From Halococcoides cellulosivorans (GTDB lineage Archaea > Halobacteriota > Halobacteria > Halobacteriales > Haloarculaceae), in assembly GCF_003058365.1 (NCBI RefSeq), contig NZ_CP028858.1, positions 434,001 through 498,000 on the forward strand: a DNA stretch of 64,000 nucleotides. Reading direction: 5' to 3'. Position 1 is the first letter of the stretch, and every line of letters begins with the position of its first letter. The translations under genes and the position numbers were made by a program. Shown here piece after piece: positions 17,934-26,055 of this stretch. The notes under the pieces were generated by a model. It was not told the origin of the DNA. It was given only the letters and a program-made list of their open reading frames with translations, and ran no database searches.

Positions 17934-18585
17934 CGCTGGCCTCCCGTTCGGCTTTCTCCTCGCGGTCTTTCTTGTCTTTGATCTTCTTCATGCGGAAGAT
18001 CTCCTCGCGTTCCTGCTCTTCGAGTTTCTGCTCGATGTACGCTTTGTTGTCTTCGAGTTCGGGCAGGAGTTTGAACTCCAGGGCGTTCACCCGGCGCTTG
18101 GTGGTCTCGATCTCTTCGAGGAGTTTCTTCATCGCGGTCTCGACCTCCGCGGCGAGGATGATCTGCTCTAACAGTTCCTCGTAGGCCTCGGCGGTCTCGT
18201 CGATGCGCGCGCTCGTCCCGAGCAGGCCGTACCCTCGGTCTTCGAGGGTCTTGCGGACCTTCGTGGACTCGATCTGGGGGACGACGACGCCCATGATGTT
18301 TTTCGACTGCGTGGAGATCTCGGGGTGCTCTTTGAGTGCGGCGGCCGCGCCGCGCACGGCGATGTCGCCGTCCATCGCGCGCGCCTCGTTGATGCGGTGC
18401 TGGGCGCGGTCGTAGGTGTCCTCCAGATCGGCCCGGACGTCCTGGGCCTGATCGAGGATGTCCATGAACTCCATGATGAGGCCGTCGCGTTTCTTCTCCA
18501 GCGTGTCGTGGCCACGCTCGGAGAGTTCGATGCGATCCTCGATCGCCATGAGATTTTTGCGCGTGGGCTTGACGTCCTCGGCCAT
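17914..18585 (-). CDS. atpD: A-type ATP synthase subunit D
   Basis: A 223-residue central-stalk (rotor) subunit of the A1Ao ATP synthase. It forms a long two-helix coiled coil inserted in the A3B3 head: N-terminal [20 protein letters not shown]-terminal [16 protein letters not shown], with an Ala/Gly/Val-rich middle. The charged C-terminal tail ([17 protein letters not shown]) is typical of halophilic homologues. A TATA-like gttaatta at 18609-18616 (minus strand) is centred 27 nt before the ATG, so the gene has its own leaderless promoter. The other ATP synthase subunits are not in the window; upstream lie the hairpin cluster and the AT-rich island. Confidence 0.93.
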   Translation of the reverse strand: MAEDVKPTRKNLMAIEDRIELSERGHDTLEKKRDGLIMEFMDILDQAQDVRADLEDTYDRAQHRINEARAMDGDIAVRGAAAALKEHPEISTQSKNIMGVVVPQIESTKVRKTLEDRGYGLLGTSARIDETAEAYEELLEQIILAAEVETAMKKLLEEIETTKRRVNALEFKLLPELEDNKAYIEQKLEEQEREEIFRMKKIKDKKDREEKAEREASDDVPAV

Positions 18586-18608
18586 TGCGGGCGGCTACGG
18601 ACGGTGGG

Positions 18609-18616
18609 TAATTAAC
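18609..18616 (-). promoter_or_regulatory. TATA box of atpD
   Basis: On the minus strand the sequence reads gttaatta, centred 27 nt before the atpD ATG. It indicates that atpD is transcribed independently of anything upstream. Confidence 0.55.
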
Positions 18617-18714
18617 CTCCGTGGGTTTGGGACGGATTGGGCTCCGTCAGAGTATACCAGATCCCATCGTCATTGAGTGGGTAGGTTTCCGAACGCCCCC
18701 GTCGCGCTCGGCGG

Positions 18715-18930
18715 CTGCGAACTGCTCACGGGTCGCTCCGCTCGCGGTTTCACCGCTCGCAATCGAGACACTCACTCTGTTCACGGGTCGCTTTGCTCCC
18801 CGTTCACACCGAGACGCTCACTACGTTCGCGTCTCGCACCGTTCACGTCTCGCCCCGCTCCCCGTTCGCTTCCGTGGCCTCGCTCCGCTCGGCCACGCTC
18901 CCCCTGCGCGCGCCTTCGGCGTGCTGAGGG
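18715..18930. repeat. Cluster of GC-rich imperfect palindromes
   Basis: Several related short units carry the pattern gctc(c/a)nnn(c/g)gctcg. Two near-perfect inverted repeats are 18811-18835 (GAGACG arms pairing with CGTCTC) and 18874-18896 (GTGGCC arms pairing with GGCCAC). Similar units are common in haloarchaeal intergenic DNA. They could form RNA hairpins on either strand and may act as terminators or as a landing zone for insertions. The cluster abuts the AT-rich island. Confidence 0.55.
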
Positions 18931-19047
18931 TTCTCGCTCGCCGACCGCTCGGGTCCGTTCGAAGTCCGGCCTAACACAAGTTGGAGGATTATAAATATTT
19001 GATATATTTATTGGGGTCTCGGCGAGCGTGTATTCTCCTCTAATATA

Positions 19048-20703
19048 TTATGGGGCGGCCATGTCAAGGTCAAAAGACTGGTCTCCGCGAACTGAGTACA
19101 CGAATAATAGGCAATCACCGTCGGCCATCTGCAACGATGATAGTTGAATAGAATCGTGATGGCCATTCAAGCCGCGCACGTTATCTCGTATCCGCATATT
19201 CCTCTCTGAATCCCACTTACTCCGGCTCAATGGTCGAATCCTTTGCTCATCTTCTTCAACTCCCACCAATACCAGCTTTGAGTCCGACTGGATTTCCTCA
19301 GATATTTTTTCGGCAGCCTCTTGATCATCTTCTATATTTGCCAGCCAATCGCGGGATTTCAATTCCATTAGGCCATCCTCATCACGCAATACCATTCCAT
19401 CAGATGAGAGTTCGTCCTCAAATAAATATGTTATTTGTTCGAAAAAATGTGAAATGGGGCTCTCACACCATTCGGAAAGAGTGTGGAAAATTACACAGTA
19501 AATGATGTTGGAGAGGTGCTCGCCGGTACAAGCCTCTTGAGTGATTTCGTAGAGTTGATTGATTTTTTCATCGTCAATGTCAAGTGGATTGTGGATTTTA
19601 AGTGGTCCAACTTGCACAGGTTCCTCAACGAAATCGTTCCCCAGGTGATGGAGGCGCACAGTCTCGCCCGAGCGTAGATTCTTTGAGAGTTGAAGTCGCC
19701 ACTTTACCGATAGGTCTATATTCTTATCTGCAAACACTACCTTAAAATCCGAATCACTACCCTTAACTAGTTTTGTTGGGCCATTTGGCCCACCAGTTGT
19801 CACTTTATCCTCATGGTCCACTACGGTGGTCGTAAGTGGGGTCATAGACCCAGCTAGTGTTGAATATTGATTCTTGAGCGTATTGAGGTCATAATAGAGG
19901 GCATAGAATTGTTGAAGGAACTCGTCAACTGTTTCGTAGCGTCTACGCCCCATTTTAATATGGTTCACTGGATATTGGTCATTCGGTGTTTTGAGAATCC
20001 CCGTGGAGAGTTCATAATCATCTCCTGCCATGAATTTTTGTTCGAACTCGCTTTGCTCAAATTCGAACCGTGCTGTTGATCCGTCAATCTGTGTGAATAT
20101 TTTTATGTCGCCAGCCTCCTCGTAAGCGATTTCTTTCGGATCTAGCCCAAGGAATTCGGAGAAAGATTTGGACAAACTTCGCTCAAACTGCAGTACTTCA
20201 ATACCATTCCCGGTTATGTGGAACCGTGAGTATTTGTCAACATTGTCGGTGTCTAGCAGTCGCTCAAGCACCTCGGCGTCTTTTGTTATCGTCATTTCTT
20301 CTGAGTCTGTGTGGCAGAGAATTAGGGAATCGTCGTAGAGGATGAGGACTGCATACTTTCCTGGTTCACGAGCACGGGTTTTCATACTGTCTCCGAAGTC
20401 ATTTATCAGTGACGTACAGAAGGCTTCATCGTGATCAGGATAGGAGCTTAAAAGTTTGTCAACAAACATTTGTGGGTTGTCATCAATATCCAATTCGTCA
20501 AGAGGATGAGCAGAGGTCTGTCGGTCGAGACCTTCGATAACTTCATATATATTACGAATTCGGTCAGGACTTTCGAGTATCCAGCTTTTTAGATTATCCG
20601 ATTGAATCTCTTTGTAGTAGAAATGAACTGGATTGAATTCTTCTTCAGAGATGTGTTCTTGCTTCATGCTCGCAGTCTTCTTACCAATTAAACAATCCAC
20701 CAT
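19048..20703 (-). CDS. Uncharacterised protein of an AT-rich accessory island
   Basis: A protein of about 551 residues that I cannot assign to a named family. It stands out by low GC, AT-ending codons and ordinary rather than strongly acidic composition, all signs of transfer. The N-terminal 90 residues are helical (NLKSWILESPDRIRNIYEV). A probable beta-rich domain follows (GKYAVLILYDDSLILCH, VLERLLDTDNVDKYSRFHI). The central part includes HIKMGRRRYETVDEFLQQF. The C-terminal 110 residues contain an E-x-K motif (GLMELKSRDWL) and then KLVLVGVEEDEQRI, which resembles the AlbA_2/Schlafen DNA-binding fold or, less likely, a PD-(D/E)XK nuclease. No signal peptide or membrane segment is seen. Start codons at 20703 (ATG) and 20667 (ATG) are both possible. 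There is no partner gene. Confidence 0.7.
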   Translation of the reverse strand: MVDCLIGKKTASMKQEHISEEEFNPVHFYYKEIQSDNLKSWILESPDRIRNIYEVIEGLDRQTSAHPLDELDIDDNPQMFVDKLLSSYPDHDEAFCTSLINDFGDSMKTRAREPGKYAVLILYDDSLILCHTDSEEMTITKDAEVLERLLDTDNVDKYSRFHITGNGIEVLQFERSLSKSFSEFLGLDPKEIAYEEAGDIKIFTQIDGSTARFEFEQSEFEQKFMAGDDYELSTGILKTPNDQYPVNHIKMGRRRYETVDEFLQQFYALYYDLNTLKNQYSTLAGSMTPLTTTVVDHEDKVTTGGPNGPTKLVKGSDSDFKVVFADKNIDLSVKWRLQLSKNLRSGETVRLHHLGNDFVEEPVQVGPLKIHNPLDIDDEKINQLYEITQEACTGEHLSNIIYCVIFHTLSEWCESPISHFFEQITYLFEDELSSDGMVLRDEDGLMELKSRDWLANIEDDQEAAEKISEEIQSDSKLVLVGVEEDEQRIRPLSRSKWDSERNMRIRDNVRGLNGHHDSIQLSSLQMADGDCLLFVYSVRGDQSFDLDMAAP

Positions 20704-20867
20704 CAAAAATGTCTGGGGCCGTCCTCAGTTGTGTGTAGAAATGTATCAAGCGGAGACCTAGTTCCCGCACGTCACTCCGTCGATTCCCGGTGGATCGAAA
20801 AAGCGGGAGGCTTTCATCGTGGACCTACGGTGAGAAATCCCCCTGAATACTTGCAGACACAACCCGC

Positions 20868-22667
20868 CTATTTCCCCCAGAACGGATCGCGCGACCGGTG
20901 CTCGTCGAGATACATCGAGAGGGTCTCGCGCTCGTCGGCGGGCAACTCCTCGCGTAACTCGCCGTCCAGCACTTTCGCGTGCTTTTCGGGAATCTCGACC
21001 CACAGCGTGTCGCCCTCCTCGATCTGTCGCCCGACGGTCGGGCCGTCGATCGACACCGCCGCCCGCTCGCCCGTGCGCAACTCGTCGACGTCCTCGCCCT
21101 CGTCCTGGATCGACTTCAGGTGCCCCACCCGCGTGGGCTCGGAGCCGTCCCAGCGGACGATCGACTCGCCGCGGCGGAGCGTTCCACCGCGCACCTCGAC
21201 GCCGACGACGGCGGGGTCGGACTGGCGGAACGTGTGATCGTCGAGGATCTGGAACCGCGCCGGACGCGTGATGTTCTCCATGATCTGTTCTTGCTGGGCC
21301 TCCTGAATGCTCTCGACGTACTCCTCGTACTCTTCGATCAGCCGGTAGATCACGTCGTGTTCGAACAGATCGATGTTGCGATCGGCGGCCATCTGGCGCG
21401 AATCGTCGAGGACGTCGACCCCGAAGGCCAGGATCGAGCGATGCTCGGCCTCGTCGGCGGTGTCGGCGACGTGGACGTCACGCGGCGCGACGTCGCCGAC
21501 TTCGGCGTGGACGATCGGAATCTCCGCTTCTTCGAGACTGCCCGCGAGCGCTTCGAGCGAGCCCAGCGTGTCGGCTTTGATGACGACGCCGTGATCGGCC
21601 GTCTCGACGGCGACGCTCTGGAGTTCTTCGCGCACCTCGGCGGTCACCGCCTCGACGGAGCGATCGCCGACGACGCGGATCGGCGCGCCCGCCATCGCGT
21701 CGTCCAGCTCCGGCGCGGCGATCTTCACGCCGTCGGCGGCGACGACGCGATCGACCGTCTCGAAGGCGTCGTCGCTTCTGATCTCCGCGAGCGGGCGGGG
21801 CTTCAACAGCGCGCGCACCTCGGTGACGATCGGGGCGTTCGCGGCCCCGACGACGATCCGATCGCCCGCGTCGATCCGGCCGTCGTAGATCACGGCGTCG
21901 AGTGTCGTGCCAAAGCCCTGCTGGTCGGTCACTTCCAGCACGGTCCCCGCGGCGGGGCCCGTCGTATCGACGGCCATCGCCTCCCGAAGATATCGCTGTG
22001 AGAGGCCCATGAGCACGGCCAACAGGTCGGGCATGCCCTCGCCGGTCTCCGCGCTGCAGGGCACGACCCCGACGTTGGCTTTGAAATCCGAGACGCGCCA
22101 GTAGAAGTCGGCGGTGAACCCAGCGTCGGAGAGGTCACCGATGATCTCGTACAGCCCTTCCTCGACGTCCGAGCGCACGCGATCGGTCTGGGCGTCCAGA
22201 CGACCCTGGATCGGCGCGTTGGGCTCGGAGCGCCACCCACCGACGGCGTCGACTTTGTTCGCGGCGACGACGAAGGGGGTCTCCGTGCGCGCGAGGATGT
22301 CGATCGCCTCCTCGGTCTGTGGCTGGAACCCGTCGGTGACGTCGACGACGAGAATGGCGATGTCGGCTAGCGCGCCCCCGCGCGAGCGCAGCGTCGAAAA
22401 GGAGTGATGGCCCGGCGTGTCGATGAAGAGGAGGCCCGGCAGATCGAAGTCCGTCGGATCGACGAGCCCACCCGCCATCTCTGAGATGACGTCGAGGGGC
22501 ACGTGGGTCGCCCCGATGTGCTGGGTGATCGCGCCGGCCTCGTCGGCGGTCACCGCCGACCCGCGGACGTGATCGAGCAGTGTGGTCTTGCCGTGATCGA
22601 CGTGCCCGAGGACGGCCACGATCGGCGTTCGAAGGTCCGTCCCGTCGGCTGGAGTAGAGTCGGCCAT
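20868..22667 (-). CDS. infB: Translation initiation factor IF-2 (aIF5B)
   Basis: A 599-residue GTPase that promotes ribosomal subunit joining. G1 is [11 protein letters not shown]3 DTPGH and G4 NKVD; SAETGEG fits G5. Domain II follows ([19 protein letters not shown]), then domain III and the C-terminal domain IV ([33 protein letters not shown]), ending in the [16 protein letters not shown] typical of archaeal IF5B. It contains no intein. Met at 22667 gives [20 protein letters not shown], the family start; the longer frame upstream crosses the divergent PRC-barrel promoter and is rejected. Confidence 0.96.
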   Translation of the reverse strand: MADSTPADGTDLRTPIVAVLGHVDHGKTTLLDHVRGSAVTADEAGAITQHIGATHVPLDVISEMAGGLVDPTDFDLPGLLFIDTPGHHSFSTLRSRGGALADIAILVVDVTDGFQPQTEEAIDILARTETPFVVAANKVDAVGGWRSEPNAPIQGRLDAQTDRVRSDVEEGLYEIIGDLSDAGFTADFYWRVSDFKANVGVVPCSAETGEGMPDLLAVLMGLSQRYLREAMAVDTTGPAAGTVLEVTDQQGFGTTLDAVIYDGRIDAGDRIVVGAANAPIVTEVRALLKPRPLAEIRSDDAFETVDRVVAADGVKIAAPELDDAMAGAPIRVVGDRSVEAVTAEVREELQSVAVETADHGVVIKADTLGSLEALAGSLEEAEIPIVHAEVGDVAPRDVHVADTADEAEHRSILAFGVDVLDDSRQMAADRNIDLFEHDVIYRLIEEYEEYVESIQEAQQEQIMENITRPARFQILDDHTFRQSDPAVVGVEVRGGTLRRGESIVRWDGSEPTRVGHLKSIQDEGEDVDELRTGERAAVSIDGPTVGRQIEEGDTLWVEIPEKHAKVLDGELREELPADERETLSMYLDEHRSRDPFWGK

Positions 22668-22778
22668 TGAATCACCCGAGTGGTAGCCGATCGGTTCCGC
22701 CCCAGCCCCGTAAGTCCGTCGTCTGGGCGTGGGTGGTGTCCGGGGCCCCGTCGCTGGACCCCCCGTCTGCCCGTGGCG

Positions 22779-22784
22779 TTTATA
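22779..22784 (+). promoter_or_regulatory. TATA box of the PRC-barrel/nob1 operon
   Basis: TTTATA is centred about 27 nt before the ATG at 22809. It supports a leaderless start for the PRC-barrel gene, with nob1 read from the same transcript. Confidence 0.65.
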
Positions 22785-22808
22785 CCCCAGGCCCACGACC
22801 CCGCAAGC

Positions 22809-23048
22809 ATGCCCGACATCCTCGCGGAGAACCTGTCCGGCAAGACGGTCATGGGTAGCGACGGCGTCGAACTCGGGACGCTGTACAACATCACGATGGA
22901 TCTGGAGAGCGGCGAACTCCACGATCTCCTCATCGATCCCGCCCCCGAGACCGGCGATCTGGGGATGGCTCGCGACGAGGAGGGCCACTTCCGGGTGCCG
23001 ATCGGCCTCGTCCAGTCGGTCAGCGACCACATGATCATCGAGCGATAG
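22809..23048 (+). CDS. PRC-barrel domain protein
   Basis: A 79-residue single PRC-barrel (LAENLSGKTVMGSDGVELG, LYNITMDLESGELHDLLI, HFRVPIGLVQSVSDHMII). PRC-barrel proteins of this size are related to the RimM ribosome-maturation barrel and to archaeal CdpB division proteins. It lies directly before nob1, its stop codon touching the nob1 ATG. An rRNA-processing or RNA-binding role is an inference from that context. Confidence 0.8.
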   Translation: MPDILAENLSGKTVMGSDGVELGTLYNITMDLESGELHDLLIDPAPETGDLGMARDEEGHFRVPIGLVQSVSDHMIIER

Positions 23049-23507
23049 ATGTACCTCCTCGACGCCTCGGCGTTCATCGAGGGCGTCGATCCGGGCGACC
23101 CGAAGGCGTCGATTCCCGCGGTCCGTGACGAGTGCACCGATTCGAGTCGGTACCGGTACGAAGCACTCGAAGGCGCGGGCATGCGCGTCCACGTGCCCGA
23201 CAGCGACACGCTCGATCGGATCCACCGCGTCGCCCGCGAGACCGGCGATCGCGACGCGCTCTCCGAAACTGACCGGCGCGTGCTCGCCGCCGCCCTCGAA
23301 CTCGACGCGGTCGTCGTCACCGACGACTACGCGATCCAGAACGTCGCCACCGCGCTGGGACTCGGGATCGAGAGCGTCGCCCGCGACGACATCGACGAGG
23401 CGCGCGAGTGGATCTACCAGTGCCAGGGCTGTGGCCGCGAGTTCGACGACCACCACGAGCGCTGCCCGATCTGTGGCACCGATCTCGAACGCAAAAATCC
23501 GGGGTGA
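23049..23507 (+). CDS. nob1: Endoribonuclease Nob1 (PIN domain + zinc ribbon)
   Basis: A 152-residue protein expected to make the final cut at the 3' end of 16S rRNA. The PIN domain starts MYLLDASAFIEG (first catalytic Asp). ALSETDRRVLAAALEL and AVVVTDDYAIQN carry the further acidic residues. The C-terminal zinc ribbon is CQGCGREFDDHHERCPICG. Size and order match archaeal Nob1. It begins immediately after the PRC-barrel stop codon, so the two are co-translated. Confidence 0.92.
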   Translation: MYLLDASAFIEGVDPGDPKASIPAVRDECTDSSRYRYEALEGAGMRVHVPDSDTLDRIHRVARETGDRDALSETDRRVLAAALELDAVVVTDDYAIQNVATALGLGIESVARDDIDEAREWIYQCQGCGREFDDHHERCPICGTDLERKNPG

Positions 23508-23543
23508 CGCGATTCTGGGCGACTCGCTCGTCGCGAGGACTGC

Positions 23544-23711
23544 CTACCGCTCGATCGCTGACTGACTCTCGGCGGCGTTCTCGACGGCCTCCAGGCCGAG
23601 ATCGAGCAACTGTCTGAGGACGCCCTCTTCGGTCAGGTCGTGCCGGCGGGCCAGCGTCGCGATCGTCTCCGCGCGCTCGTCCTCACAGACGATAGTGAAC
23701 CGCGTCGGCAT
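23544..23711 (-). CDS. Small ribbon-helix-helix-like protein
   Basis: A 55-residue protein with the size and pattern of a ribbon-helix-helix DNA-binding protein. There is a short beta strand (MPTRFTIVC), a first helix (DERAETIATLARRH) and a second helix (TEEGVLRQLLDLGLEAVENA). Met at 23711 is chosen because a TATA-like tttatg lies 27 nt upstream on the same strand. The target is unknown; it sits between nob1 and a CPBP protease gene. Confidence 0.6.
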   Translation of the reverse strand: MPTRFTIVCEDERAETIATLARRHDLTEEGVLRQLLDLGLEAVENAAESQSAIER

Positions 23712-23765
23712 AGCATAACGTCGGGCCCACGACGGCATAAACACCCGTCAGACGATCGTCGGACG

Positions 23766-24491
23766 TTACGCGAGCAGCACCCAGGCGCCCAGGATCTGGA
23801 TCGCGTTGAACAGGCCGTGGACCGCCGCGGGGACGATCAACGCCTCCGAGGACTCGTAGATGGCCCCGAGGATCACGGCCAGCGCGAACACGGTCGCCAG
23901 CGAGACGGCCGTCGCGAGCGCACTCCCGGCGCCGTACTGGCCGACGTGGAGGCCCGCGAAAAACAGGCTCGCGAGGCCGATCGCTCGCGGCGCGCTGAAC
24001 GCCTCACGGAGTCGCTTCTGGACGATATTTCGAAAGAGGAGCTCCTCGACCGGCCCGACGACCAGCACCGAGAGCGCGGCGAGGCCGACGACCGCGACCG
24101 GGTCGGGGGTCGCTTCGAGGGCCATCTGCACGCGACTCACCGAGGCCTCCAGGCCGAGGACGGACCGGACGGCGGTCACGACTCCATAGAGGCCGAAGAT
24201 CGCGACCAGGCCGACGCCGATCGTCGCGAGATCACGCCGCGTCGGCCAGCCCAGATCGACGAACGCCAGGCCACGATCGCTGGCCCACAGAGAGAGCCCG
24301 ACGGTCGCGGTTGCGCCGACGCCGAACCCGGTGACGAACACCCACTGTTCGTACAGCGCCCCCACGGGCCCGACCGTCGCGGTCACGAGTTCGCTCACGA
24401 GGCTGACCCCGACGGCCCCACCGAGAAACCCGAGCAGGCCGACTCCGACGGCGGCGAGGGTTGCCCGTGGACGGCTCGGATCGTCGCTCAT
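23766..24491 (-). CDS. CPBP family intramembrane metalloprotease
   Basis: A 241-residue integral membrane protein with about six to eight hydrophobic segments. The CPBP/Abi motifs are all present: GPVEELLFRN (EExxxR), FAGLHVGQY (FxxxH) and the C-terminal AAVHGLFNAIQI (HxxxN/B). It is a relative of the eukaryotic CAAX protease Rce1. In archaea without farnesylated CAAX proteins the substrate is unknown. Met at 24491 starts a short soluble lead (MSDDPSRPRATL) before the first membrane span. Confidence 0.82.
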   Translation of the reverse strand: MSDDPSRPRATLAAVGVGLLGFLGGAVGVSLVSELVTATVGPVGALYEQWVFVTGFGVGATATVGLSLWASDRGLAFVDLGWPTRRDLATIGVGLVAIFGLYGVVTAVRSVLGLEASVSRVQMALEATPDPVAVVGLAALSVLVVGPVEELLFRNIVQKRLREAFSAPRAIGLASLFFAGLHVGQYGAGSALATAVSLATVFALAVILGAIYESSEALIVPAAVHGLFNAIQILGAWVLLA

Positions 24492-24623
24492 GCCTGCGGT
24501 AAGACTCGATCCGGAAAACGGCTGTCGATCCCGGGTCTCGATCGACGGCCGAACTGCGGGGTCGCCCACGACCGCTCGATCCGACCCGAAACGCCCAGGC
24601 CCGTGGCCGGTCTCTCACCGGGT

Positions 24624-25085
24624 ATGACCGCAGGGCGATTCGTCGTGACACACGTCGACGACGCGACGGCACAGCTTCGAGACGTCCAGTCGGGGCAGGT
24701 CCATCCGGTCGTCGACCCGCCGGATCTGGCCGCGGGCGACGCGCTCGCGGCGACGCTCTCGCCGGCGGACGGCATCGAGGCGACCTGGTCGATCGACCGG
24801 ATCGAGCGCCGCTGGACGGTCGCCGTCGCGGCCAGCGATCGGCCGCCGAGCGAACGGGCCCAGGCGGCGGCCGATGCCCTGTCGGTCGGTGAGATTGCCC
24901 GCCTCGACGTCGACGACGGCGAACTGCACGTCATCTGCGTGCCCGAAAGCGACACCGACGCGGCGGTCGGGGACGTGACCGGCGACGACGCGACCCGCGA
25001 CCGCGCGATCCGACTGGGCGTCGAGCGGGTCGCCGTCCGTCACGCGCCGGGCGTGATCGCCGTGCGATACGGCGGGCCTGCCTGA
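24624..25085 (+). CDS. DUF5812 family protein
   Basis: A 153-residue soluble haloarchaeal protein (MTAGRFVVTHVDDATAQLRD, WSIDRIERRWTVAV, AIRLGVERVAVRHAPGVIAV). It looks like an acidic alpha/beta protein with an N-terminal OB-like or SH3-like part, but there are no enzymatic motifs and no known function. It is a single gene upstream of the secFD operon. Confidence 0.7.
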   Translation: MTAGRFVVTHVDDATAQLRDVQSGQVHPVVDPPDLAAGDALAATLSPADGIEATWSIDRIERRWTVAVAASDRPPSERAQAAADALSVGEIARLDVDDGELHVICVPESDTDAAVGDVTGDDATRDRAIRLGVERVAVRHAPGVIAVRYGGPA

Positions 25086-25179
25086 ACCGGATCGGGTGTC
25101 GTGAGTCGACGGTCATCGGCGCTCGACGGCGCGCCGAGAGACGGCATTAGGAAGGCTTATTCGGCGCGCTTCCACACGA

Positions 25180-26055
25180 ATGGCCATGTTCCAGTTCGAA
25201 ATACCGGAGATCGATTATACCCGGTATTCGAACCGGCAACTCGCTGCGGTGCCGCTCGCCGTGCTCGCGGCGGCACTGCTGGTGATCGCCGGTTGGTGGG
25301 TACTGACGGGGGCGCCAGCGAACCTCGGGATCGTCTTCACGGGCGGGACCGAGGCGCACCTCGCGACGTCGGGTGACGTGACTGCCGGCGCGGTCGCTGA
25401 AACGGTCGGCGGCGACGCGACCGTCCGTGGCGTCCAGTCGACGGGCGACGGTCGGGAGTACATCGTCACGAGCAAACTCGAAGAGACCGGCGATTTACGG
25501 GATCGCCTGGACGACGCGGGCTACGAGATCCTCTCCTTGCAGAGTCGATCGGCCAGTTTCGGCGGGTCGAGTCAGTTCACGGCGCTGTTGGGTGTGATCG
25601 CTGCGTTCGTGGGCATGAGCGTGCTCGTGTTCGCCCTGTTCCGGACGTTCGTCCCGTCGCTGGCGGTCGTGATCTCCGCGTTCTCCGATATGGTCATCCC
25701 CATCGCGGTGATGAACCTCCTCGGTGTCGACCTCTCCCTGGGGACGGTCGCCGCGCTCTTGATGTTGATCGGGTACAGCGTCGACTCCGACATCCTCCTC
25801 AACAACCACATCCTCCGGCGGCGCGGTGGCTTCTACGAGAGCACGTATCGTGCGATGCAGACCGGTGTGACGATGACGCTCACCTCGCTGGCGGCGATGG
25901 CGGTGATGGCCGTGACGGCCTGGCTGTTCGCGATCCCGCTGCTCCCCCAGATCGGCCTCGTCCTCGTGGTCGGCCTGTCGGTCGACCTGATGAACACCTA
26001 CATGCTGAATCTGAGCCTGCTGCGCTGGTACACGCACAAAGGGGTGGCCCGATGA
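25180..26055 (+). CDS. secF: Protein-export membrane protein SecF
   Basis: A 291-residue RND-like subunit that assists Sec-dependent export with SecD. It has an N-terminal span (AVPLAVLAAALLVIAGWWVL), an extracellular domain to about residue 125, then five membrane segments. Typical motifs are SDMVIPIAVMNLLGVDLSLG, GYSVDSDILLNNHILRRRG and GVTMTLTSLAAMAVM. The TATA-like gcttattc is 26 nt before ATG 25180; ATG 25186 is a close alternative. The stop overlaps the secD start (ATGA). Archaeal order secF-secD is the reverse of bacterial secDF. Confidence 0.95.
   Translation: MAMFQFEIPEIDYTRYSNRQLAAVPLAVLAAALLVIAGWWVLTGAPANLGIVFTGGTEAHLATSGDVTAGAVAETVGGDATVRGVQSTGDGREYIVTSKLEETGDLRDRLDDAGYEILSLQSRSASFGGSSQFTALLGVIAAFVGMSVLVFALFRTFVPSLAVVISAFSDMVIPIAVMNLLGVDLSLGTVAALLMLIGYSVDSDILLNNHILRRRGGFYESTYRAMQTGVTMTLTSLAAMAVMAVTAWLFAIPLLPQIGLVLVVGLSVDLMNTYMLNLSLLRWYTHKGVAR

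Larger units (their letters stand above)
18586..19047. other. Gene-free region between atpD and the AT-rich island
   Basis: These 462 bases contain no gene. The part next to atpD holds its promoter. The middle (about 18715-18930) is a cluster of GC-rich short inverted units. From about 18970 composition switches abruptly to AT-rich, with runs such as tataaatatttgatatattt at about 18991-19010, marking the left edge of the island. Confidence 0.6.

Noticed and set aside
19048-20703. Assignment of the island protein to Kiwa (KwaB) or Shedu defence families
   Set aside because: The E-x-K motif alone is not enough, the length and the rest of the sequence do not fit, and no partner gene (such as kwaA) is present.
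18970-20765. AT-rich island as an insertion sequence or integrated plasmid
   Set aside because: No transposase, integrase, terminal inverted repeats, tRNA target or clear flanking direct repeats were found; only a chance 6-bp inverted match at the edges.
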